DNA from: CBDUBH01 sp965365345
GTDB taxonomy: Bacteria > Bacteroidota > Ignavibacteria > Ignavibacteriales > SURF-24
Direction of reading: 5' to 3'
DNA length: 20,626 nucleotides
Assembly (NCBI GenBank): GCA_965365345.1
Contig: CBDUBH010000063.1
Location: 1 to 20,626, forward strand
The notes below the pieces were generated by a model, which saw only the letters and a program-made list of their open reading frames with translations, searched no databases and was not told the DNA's origin. Positions 14,834-20,626 of the stretch are shown here, in pieces. Position 1 is the first letter of the stretch. The number at the start of each line of letters is the position of its first letter. Both the position numbers and the translations under genes were made by a program.

Positions 14834-17800
14834 TTATTTTGATTCTATAATTTTTATTTCTTCTTCGGTCAATCCGTAAAGTTGGTAAACTAATTGGTCT
14901 ATTTGGTTTTCTTCTGAGCTAGAGTCTATATTCTCTTGTTTCATCGTGAGAACTATTTCTACAAGTGAAACAATTTTTTTTTCATCACTTTTATTTGGAA
15001 TAACAAGTGGAATTTGGGATAAATAGGCTTTTGATAAATTGACTGTTAAATTAGATTCATTTGTAAATTGATTTACATAGAACCAATTAATTAACTTGGA
15101 ATTTAATAATGCCAAAACGAACTTGGTTTGAACAGGACTATCGGTTTTCAAAATTATATTATTAATTGATTCTTTATTATAGAAGCCTTGATCATCATAC
15201 GCAGCCTTTAATGGTTTTGAGCCCCCTGTAATCCTTTGAATTATAATTTTCTCTGGCGTCTCAAATATTTCTCTTGATCTAGCTCTATGAAGCAAAGCTG
15301 GCTCGTAGTTTAGCCATTGTTTTATTTCTTGAATATAATATGCCCCTATTTCTCTACCTTCTAAAAATGGCTTCCAACCTTTTATTGGTTTATCACTAAC
15401 TACTTCATTTTTATTCTTTGTAATGACTACACCAAAAATCATTTCTTTACAGATTGAACCTAATGTTTCGTTAGCTTTCAATTTCTTTAAAAGATTTGAT
15501 GAGTCCTTATTCGCATTTGTAGCAATAACAAATTCGTTATCAATTATATCTTGCTTGCTAATTGTTCCAACCTTAGAAGCATTGAATAATTTCGCTTGAT
15601 AATCTGGGAAGGTTCCTTTCGAAGCTGTAATTACAATAGCTGTCGTAACAGCATCATCAAAAACTCTATCGCCAAAATCGTAAATTGAATTAATTTTAGA
15701 ATTGTTTACCAAATAGCGTCTTGTAGAATCATAAGATGTAACTCTTAAAAATGTATTAGGAATAATGAAAGCAAATTGTGCAGAATTTTTTAAGTTTCGG
15801 AATGCTTTTTCAATGAATAGAGTGAATAGATTTATTTTTCCGCTTCCACATTCATAATTATCTTTAAAATATTTTTTTTCTGTTATTGAAATTCCTTCAT
15901 TTCCACCAAAAATATATGGCGGATTTCCAATTACTACATCAAAGCCCACAAAATCGCCATCATCATTCAATACTTCGGGAATTTCAAAACGCCATTCAAA
16001 AGCATTTTCAAAAATCTTGTTGGCTTTAATTTCTTCAATTTCGGCTTCCAATTTTTCAGTTTCTGCGGTAAGTTTCGTTACTTTTTTGTTCCAATCGGCT
16101 TTTTCCTTTTTGCTCATTTCAAAAAGCTGCTGCTGATTGGTAAGTTGAAAAAGTTCATTAGATAATTTTCGCAGCTTTTTTACTTTCGGATCGTTAGAAG
16201 AAATCTCACTCCTGAAATCCGATTTAATGTCGGCTATCAGCCGTTCCATTTCCCTTTTCTGCTCTTTACTTTCAGCATTTCGATAAGTATCAACGGCTAT
16301 CCGGTAGCTGTCAATTGTCCATTTGCTTTTTTTCAAAGCTTGTTTCATATCGGCATCAATTGAAAAACGGCTTACCAAAGAATTTCCGCATTTAATATTT
16401 ATATCAATATTTGGAAGAGTTTGTAATTCCAAAACCAGCTCCCCTCCTTTATAAGGAGGGGTGTCTGAAAGACGGGGTGGTTGTTTGCCAAAATAACCCA
16501 CCACTTCATGCAGAAGTCCATCAGGATTATCCCACACCCATTTATTCTCAAACCTCAATACCCTTATTCCAAAAGTTTCTAAAAACAGATCCCTTTCACG
16601 GTCATATTCCGCTTGTGTTGCTTCAAAATGGCCTTGTCCATCTAACTCAATTGCTAACTTTTCTTCCGGGCAGTAGAAATCTAAAATATAACCTGCTACA
16701 CTATGTTGTCTTCTGAACTTTCTGTCTTTAACAGCTTTCCCTTTTAACATTGTCCAGAGCCTAGCTTCCGCCGGGGTTAAGTTATTTCTTAGTTCCTTGC
16801 GGAAGGTTTTTAGGTGGGGTAGGTTGTTGATCTTTCCAACCCCTCCGGTCTGCGACCACCTCCCCTTTTCAGGGGAGGAGCTTTTTAAATTATTTAAATT
16901 TTTTGTGTTTTTTATATAGTAAGCATTTTTTAACAATTCAATCCACAAACGCAAACGGCAAATTTTTACGGAATTTGGATTTATATCCACTCCAAAAAGA
17001 CAGTTTTCAATTATGGTCTGCTTTTCGTGAAAAAGGGTTTCCTGGATTCGTTGGCTTTCTTTGTTGCTTGGGTTATATTCAAAAAGTTCACCTTCTTCGT
17101 CCGTTATAATCAATTCATCATTTACCACTTCCACTTGATATTCTTTTAAACGTCTGCCTTCACGATCTTGCAGAATTTTTAAGTCATTTTTCACTGCAAT
17201 CATTTCATTTAGCGCAGAAACCAAAAAGTGACCTGAACCTACTGCAGGATCGCAAATTTTTATGCTGTTTACAATATTGTTTGCTTCTTTCCGGTCTTCA
17301 ATTTTGTCGTAAAGCTCATCAATGCTGCTGCAGTTCCAGTTCTTGGTTTCGTTGAATTTCTGCACAACAGCTTTTCGAATGGTTTCCCGGCACATATACA
17401 TAGTGATGAAACCGGGAGTGAAAAATGAACCATCTTTGTAGCCGTTTATTTTCTCGAAGATCAACCCAAGCACCGAAGCATTAATCAGGGTTTTGTTGTC
17501 TTCCTGTATTTCTTCGCTGCCTTCAGCACCAAAATCGTAAGCGTCTAAAAATTCAAATAAGTATTGTAGAGTGGAAATGTTGCAGGATCTCTTTCTTCCT
17601 GACTGATCTTTCAAAACACTTTGCGAATAAACCGGAATTGTTTTATCGTCTTTCAGATTGCTGATAAATAAAGTAACCTGTTCAATATCGGTTGGTTCAA
17701 AAAGAGAAGAATTCAGATACGGGACTTTCTCAAAAATCTTTTTTACATCTTCGTTTCTTTCTTCATAATTGCGAGCTAATACTTGAAAAAACAAGCTGTT

Positions 17801-18895
17801 CAGATCATCATAGTTTTTAATTTTATCATAATTTAGAAATGAATATGATTTGTCCCCTTTATGATATGTAATAAGTTGAGCTTCCAATAACTTCAAAAAC
17901 AAAATCCGGTTTATCCAGGTGATTGAAAGTTCCAAAGCAACGTTAAAAATTCGTTCTTCTTTTGTGTTTCCAAATTGATTTGGTTTTTCAAGTCGACTGA
18001 GTTTATCAAGACTGTCAAGCTGAATTATTGCATCTTCAAGGATTGTTCCTGAGTGACGTTCACCGGCTTTATTTCGTTCAATCAGTTTTTTGCTTCCATC
18101 TTTGGTTTCAGTTAATCCTATTATATGCAACAACTCGCTATAAAATCTCTTATCAAGACTATTGCTGTCATTTATGAAAGGAAGTTTTAAAAGATGCTCC
18201 GGCGATAAGATTTTGAATAGAGCAATTAAAGAATTATTGTCAGCGCTACCGGGAATATTTAATTGTTTTTGAAATTCCTGAATATTGAAGTAAGTAAATT
18301 CAATTTCCGAAGTAACATTATTAATAAACGGTTCGGCTATTTGTTTGTAAAAAAAATCTGTTTTAGTATCTGCCAGTCGACCGCTTTCAAAATCATTGAA
18401 TTGCTTCACAAGAATTTTGTTTTGTGCAAAAAGTCTTTCGAATAGGATAGCATCAAAAATGAACCATTCGTTTATGTTTGTTGCCACCAAATGCTTTATT
18501 TCAAGATTTTTATGAGCAATTCTTTCACGCAAGTAGTAAAGCACCAATTCCTGAAACGCTTTTGCATTCATTTTATTAGAAGTAATCATTTCTGTTTTGT
18601 TGGTCGGCTTTTTCACTTCGAAAATTACCCCAACCGGCGTATTTGCATTTTGTCCATTATGAATAACAAGATCGTTTCGACCTTTGGTATTTATGAAATG
18701 ATTTCTAATGTAATAAGTGTCTTTAAGAAAATCTGAAATTAAATTTTTATGAAACTCTTCACTTTCGAAATCATTTGTCCTTTCGAGTAAAGCAATAAGA
18801 TTGGTCTTGAAACCTTCAATTTCAGTACGTTTGGGTTTTACTTTTAAAAAGGCTTTATTCAGTGCTTTTCTTGGTTTCAAAATGTTTATCTTCAT
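14834..18895 (-). CDS. Type IIG restriction-modification enzyme (nuclease + N6-adenine methyltransferase + specificity domain) with an inserted DUF559 nuclease domain
   Basis: 1353 residues, one polypeptide for DNA cutting and protective methylation. Order: PD-(D/E)xK nuclease with Asp75 and Glu93-x-Lys95 (GRNDLVI, IFEVKKP); helical connector; SAM-binding motif CDPAVGSGHFL near residue 550; GVDINPNSVKICRLRLWIELL near 640; a foreign DUF559 segment, about 672-820; host sequence resuming at LPNIDINIKCGNSLVSRF; a coiled coil, about 880-960; catalytic NPPY near 991 (FDVVIGNPPYI), predicting N6-adenine methylation; and a TaqI-like target-recognition domain, about 1178-1310 (FLEGREIGAYY, LLNSKLINWFY). 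It is longer than the usual type IIG enzymes because of the insert. There is no separate methylase or specificity gene nearby, as expected for this class. The start ATG 18895 has a poor ribosome binding site. Whether the enzyme still works with the insert is unknown. Confidence 0.92.
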   Translation of the reverse strand: MKINILKPRKALNKAFLKVKPKRTEIEGFKTNLIALLERTNDFESEEFHKNLISDFLKDTYYIRNHFINTKGRNDLVIHNGQNANTPVGVIFEVKKPTNKTEMITSNKMNAKAFQELVLYYLRERIAHKNLEIKHLVATNINEWFIFDAILFERLFAQNKILVKQFNDFESGRLADTKTDFFYKQIAEPFINNVTSEIEFTYFNIQEFQKQLNIPGSADNNSLIALFKILSPEHLLKLPFINDSNSLDKRFYSELLHIIGLTETKDGSKKLIERNKAGERHSGTILEDAIIQLDSLDKLSRLEKPNQFGNTKEERIFNVALELSITWINRILFLKLLEAQLITYHKGDKSYSFLNYDKIKNYDDLNSLFFQVLARNYEERNEDVKKIFEKVPYLNSSLFEPTDIEQVTLFISNLKDDKTIPVYSQSVLKDQSGRKRSCNISTLQYLFEFLDAYDFGAEGSEEIQEDNKTLINASVLGLIFEKINGYKDGSFFTPGFITMYMCRETIRKAVVQKFNETKNWNCSSIDELYDKIEDRKEANNIVNSIKICDPAVGSGHFLVSALNEMIAVKNDLKILQDREGRRLKEYQVEVVNDELIITDEEGELFEYNPSNKESQRIQETLFHEKQTIIENCLFGVDINPNSVKICRLRLWIELLKNAYYIKNTKNLNNLKSSSPEKGRWSQTGGVGKINNLPHLKTFRKELRNNLTPAEARLWTMLKGKAVKDRKFRRQHSVAGYILDFYCPEEKLAIELDGQGHFEATQAEYDRERDLFLETFGIRVLRFENKWVWDNPDGLLHEVVGYFGKQPPRLSDTPPYKGGELVLELQTLPNIDINIKCGNSLVSRFSIDADMKQALKKSKWTIDSYRIAVDTYRNAESKEQKREMERLIADIKSDFRSEISSNDPKVKKLRKLSNELFQLTNQQQLFEMSKKEKADWNKKVTKLTAETEKLEAEIEEIKANKIFENAFEWRFEIPEVLNDDGDFVGFDVVIGNPPYIFGGNEGISITEKKYFKDNYECGSGKINLFTLFIEKAFRNLKNSAQFAFIIPNTFLRVTSYDSTRRYLVNNSKINSIYDFGDRVFDDAVTTAIVITASKGTFPDYQAKLFNASKVGTISKQDIIDNEFVIATNANKDSSNLLKKLKANETLGSICKEMIFGVVITKNKNEVVSDKPIKGWKPFLEGREIGAYYIQEIKQWLNYEPALLHRARSREIFETPEKIIIQRITGGSKPLKAAYDDQGFYNKESINNIILKTDSPVQTKFVLALLNSKLINWFYVNQFTNESNLTVNLSKAYLSQIPLVIPNKSDEKKIVSLVEIVLTMKQENIDSSSEENQIDQLVYQLYGLTEEEIKIIESK
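16437..16882 (-). mobile_element. Hairpin-flanked DUF559 (Vsr-like nuclease) cassette inserted in frame in the type IIG gene
   Basis: The cassette codes a near-complete DUF559 protein: INNLPHLKTFRKELRNNLTP, AEARLWTMLKGKAV, KFRRQHSVAGYILDFYC, KLAIELDGQGHFE, RDLFLETFGIRVLRFENKWV, NPDGLLHEVV. This is a small PD-(D/E)xK/Vsr-like nuclease usually found as a free-standing gene. Both ends carry mirror-image hairpins: 9-bp CCCCTCCTT/AAGGAGGGG (16441-16449 with 16453-16461) plus GTCT/AGAC (16463-16466 with 16470-16473) at one end; GGTC/GACC (16847-16850 with 16854-16857) plus 8-bp CCTCCCCT/AGGGGAGG (16859-16866 with 16871-16878) at the other. AGCT borders each side. The reading frame passes straight through. 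No intein splice residues are seen, so the insert should remain in the protein. Exact boundaries are uncertain. Confidence 0.6.
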
Positions 18896-19188
18896 AATTT
18901 ATGGCTCTTTGTGCGGTGAGTTTTTTACTTTTCCCCTGTTATTTTTATGCCCGTACATAATAAAACAAAATTGACATTTTATTTTTAAATGAAACACTTT
19001 TTTATATTTTCTGCTTTAATTCTTCTATAATGCCTTTCTTAAATGAATTTAATTATTTCTATTTCAAACCTAACAAAACTATTTCAAACCTTCTACATTT
19101 TTCACATATCTTTTTTTAAATTCCAAGATAAAGCTCCAATATTTCATTTTTACGATAGTGATTGTTTAAAGTAAAATATTTGTAAATA
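18896..19188. other. Intergenic region between katG and the type IIG gene
   Basis: About 300 bp of AT-rich DNA without coding potential. A 13-bp direct repeat CTATTTCAAACCT occurs at 19059-19071 and 19079-19091, 20 bp apart, and may be a binding site upstream of the restriction gene. I see no confident promoter. Confidence 0.4.
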
Positions 19189-19223
19189 TAAAAAAAGCAG
19201 GCACTTAAATTAAGTGCCTGCTT
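19189..19223 (-). terminator. Rho-independent terminator of katG
   Basis: A perfect 13-bp stem AAGCAGGCACTTA/TAAGTGCCTGCTT (19195-19207 with 19211-19223, 3-nt loop) is followed on the minus strand by TTTTTT. It begins about 25 bp after the katG stop. Confidence 0.95.
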
Positions 19224-19248
19224 AATAAATACATATATAAATATGGTT

Positions 19249-20505
19249 TTAGTTCAAATCAAATCTATCGGCATTCATGACTTTTACCCATGCTTTAACA
19301 AAATCCCTTACGAATTTTTCTTTTGCATCATCCTGCGCGTAAACTTCCGCATAGGAACGTAAAATTGAATTTGATCCGAAAACAAGATCAACTCTTGTAG
19401 CTGTCCACTTTGTTTCTCCGGTTTTGCGATCCACAATGTTGTAAAGATTTTCGCCTGCAGGTTTCCAGGTGTTATTCATATCAGTAAGATTTACGAAGAA
19501 ATCATTTGTCAGAACGCCTTCCCTATCGGTAAATACACCGTGTTTCGCTCCGCCGTAGTTTGTACCAAGAACGCGCATTCCACCTACAAGCACAGTCATT
19601 TCCGGCGCAGTCAATCCCAGCAGTTGGGTTCTGTCAAGCATTAATTCTTCTGGAGTAACTGCATAATCTTTTTTAAGCCAGTTTCTGTAACCATCGTGAA
19701 CGGGTTCAAGAAATTCAAATGAATCAACATCCGTCATTTCCTGTGTTGCGTCACCTCTTCCAGGTGTAAATGGGACAGAGATATTAAATCCTGCATCTTT
19801 TGCGGCTAGTTCAACTGCGGCACTGCCGCCAAGAACGATCAGATCCGCAATGCTTATTTTTTTATCGAGCGATGCTTGAATTTCAGTCAGCACATCCAAA
19901 ACTTTTTGCAGACGTTCAGGTTCATTGCCTTCCCAATCTTTCATTGGTGCAAGTCTTATTCTAGCGCCGTTTGCGCCGCCTCTGTGATCAGATCCGCGAT
20001 AGGTCCTTGCGCTATCCCAAGCAGTATTTATTAATTCAGCTTTGGATAAACCGTTGCTTAATATTTTCTTTTTAAGTTCAATAATTTCATCTTCATTCAG
20101 ATTATAATCAACAGAAGGAACAGGATCTTGCCAGATAAGATCTTCATTGGGAACTTCCGGTCCAAGGTAACGGCTTTTTGGTCCCATATCACGATGGGTC
20201 AATTTAAACCATGCTCTTGCAAATGTTTCAGAAAAATATTGAGGATCTTTGTGAAAGCGTTCCGAAATTTCTCTAAAACCGGGATCTATTTTCAAAGCCA
20301 TATCCGCATCTGTCATCATAGGATTATTACGCATATTTGGTACATGCGCATCAACAGGTTTATCTTCTTCTTTAATGTTAACGGGTTCATATTGCCAAGC
20401 GCCGGCAGGACTTTTTCTTAATTCCCAATCATGATTGAAAAGCATGTCCCAATATCCGTTATCCCATTTAGTAGGATTGGATGTCCACGCGCCTTCCAAA
20501 CCGCT
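19249..20505 (-). CDS. katG: Catalase-peroxidase KatG, C-terminal part only (5' portion lost at a chimeric junction)
   Basis: KatG is a heme enzyme that removes peroxide by catalase and peroxidase activity. Only about 418 of the usual 720-740 residues are here, starting at the conserved SGLEGAWTSNPTKWDNGY. Visible family parts include WELRKSPAGAWQYEPVN; the proximal-side helix MMTDADMALKIDPGF with the conserved Asp; FARAWFKLTHRDMGP with the Arg that contacts the Met-Tyr-Trp adduct in studied KatGs; and the whole C-terminal domain (SIADLIVLGGSAAVE, VPFTPGRGDATQ, LTAPEMTVLVGGMRVLG, VFGSNSILRSYAEVYA). The distal heme pocket, the proximal His and the Trp-Tyr-Met crosslink lie in the missing part. 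Upstream of 20505 the frame continues into unrelated GC-rich DNA with no start codon, so this is probably an intact gene broken by assembly. The TTG at 20499 is not a credible start. Confidence 0.93.
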   Translation of the reverse strand, partial: SGLEGAWTSNPTKWDNGYWDMLFNHDWELRKSPAGAWQYEPVNIKEEDKPVDAHVPNMRNNPMMTDADMALKIDPGFREISERFHKDPQYFSETFARAWFKLTHRDMGPKSRYLGPEVPNEDLIWQDPVPSVDYNLNEDEIIELKKKILSNGLSKAELINTAWDSARTYRGSDHRGGANGARIRLAPMKDWEGNEPERLQKVLDVLTEIQASLDKKISIADLIVLGGSAAVELAAKDAGFNISVPFTPGRGDATQEMTDVDSFEFLEPVHDGYRNWLKKDYAVTPEELMLDRTQLLGLTAPEMTVLVGGMRVLGTNYGGAKHGVFTDREGVLTNDFFVNLTDMNNTWKPAGENLYNIVDRKTGETKWTATRVDLVFGSNSILRSYAEVYAQDDAKEKFVRDFVKAWVKVMNADRFDLN

Positions 20506-20626
20506 GGCATCTCGATGCCGGATGAGGCCCGTGAGATGATCTTCCCGCAGGATGTGCCGGTTCGCATACTCGACGATAATGATCTCCCTCAGCGATCAGC
20601 GCCGGTACCCCCGCAGGTTTCCGAAC
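20506..20626 (+). other. GC-rich foreign end segment, possible coding fragment on the plus strand
   Basis: Base composition jumps to clearly GC-rich exactly where KatG similarity stops. On the plus strand one frame is open to the window edge and reads GISMPDEAREMIFPQDVPVR followed by ILDDNDLPQRSAPVPPQVSE, which looks like real protein. The minus frame joined to katG has a stop and no start. I do not recognise the product. It most likely comes from another genome. Confidence 0.5.

Noticed and set aside
16411..16716. Plus-strand 101-residue frame across the DUF559 cassette
   Set aside because: It is the antisense shadow of the DUF559 coding sequence; the minus frame matches a known family.
16437..16882. 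DUF559 insert as an intein
   Set aside because: No N-terminal Cys/Ser block and no C-terminal His-Asn followed by Cys/Ser/Thr at the borders; the length (about 148 residues) and the DUF559 fold do not fit inteins.
9234..18895. A defence island spanning HEPN-MNT and the type IIG enzyme
   Set aside because: The two modules are separated by about 5 kb of ordinary metabolic and surface-protein genes, with no integrase or other defence genes; proximity alone is weak.
18970..19010. Plus-strand TTGACA as a sigma-70 promoter
   Set aside because: No suitable -10 box at 16-18 bp and no plus-strand gene downstream.

Overview
The window looks like part of a genome from the Ignavibacteria (Ignavibacteriota, next to Bacteroidota/Chlorobi). 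Its DNA is AT-rich. Two large secreted proteins end in the YPNPFNP...LGQE...SSGxYxYxI...KMMLVK module, which marks type IX secretion (T9SS) cargo and is typical of that group. The lineage is inferred from these proteins and general style, since no rRNA gene is present. Every convincing gene is on the minus strand, so the window reads right to left.

Layout in order of transcription (high to low coordinates). 20506-20626 is a GC-rich end that does not belong to the gene it abuts; it looks like a chimeric contig end. 19249-20505 is the C-terminal part of catalase-peroxidase KatG, closed by a 13-bp hairpin terminator. 14834-18895 is a single-chain type IIG restriction-modification enzyme. A DUF559 (Vsr-like) nuclease cassette with hairpins at both ends is inserted in frame between its methyltransferase motifs; this is the most unusual feature here. 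14448-14606 is a decayed T9SS sorting domain. 12381-14258 is a T9SS protein built from YD/W repeats. 11647-12090 (AHSA1/SRPBCC) and 10709-11560 (UbiA prenyltransferase) follow. 10150-10551 is a small lipoprotein. 9234-9966 is a HepT/MntA-type HEPN-nucleotidyltransferase pair. 8255-8962 is a protein of unknown role with a DUF6266-like start. 7016-7954 is a manganese catalase with its own terminator. 6415-6768 is a small DUF5335-like protein.

The next kilobase (about 5353-6414) has no credible gene but is crowded with repeats. It holds an 8-bp tandem array, a 16-copy degenerate 21-bp minisatellite, a nested GC-rich palindrome, and one of two copies of an AGACGGGATATATCCCGTCT-type palindrome. 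It is followed by a secreted beta-propeller-like lipoprotein (4255-5313), a highly structured intergenic spacer (4111-4213), and a roughly 1,000-residue T9SS protein. That protein's signal peptide is separated from its body by a one-base frameshift. The window ends with a DenV-like pyrimidine-dimer glycosylase (404-838) and the start of a membrane-anchored secreted protein cut off at the left edge.

The genes suggest an anaerobic or microaerobic heterotroph that defends itself against peroxide (KatG and Mn-catalase), UV damage and foreign DNA (type IIG enzyme, HEPN-MNT), and exports many surface proteins. No long operon is evident. The clearest co-transcribed pair is hepT-mntA, and AHSA1-UbiA is possible.
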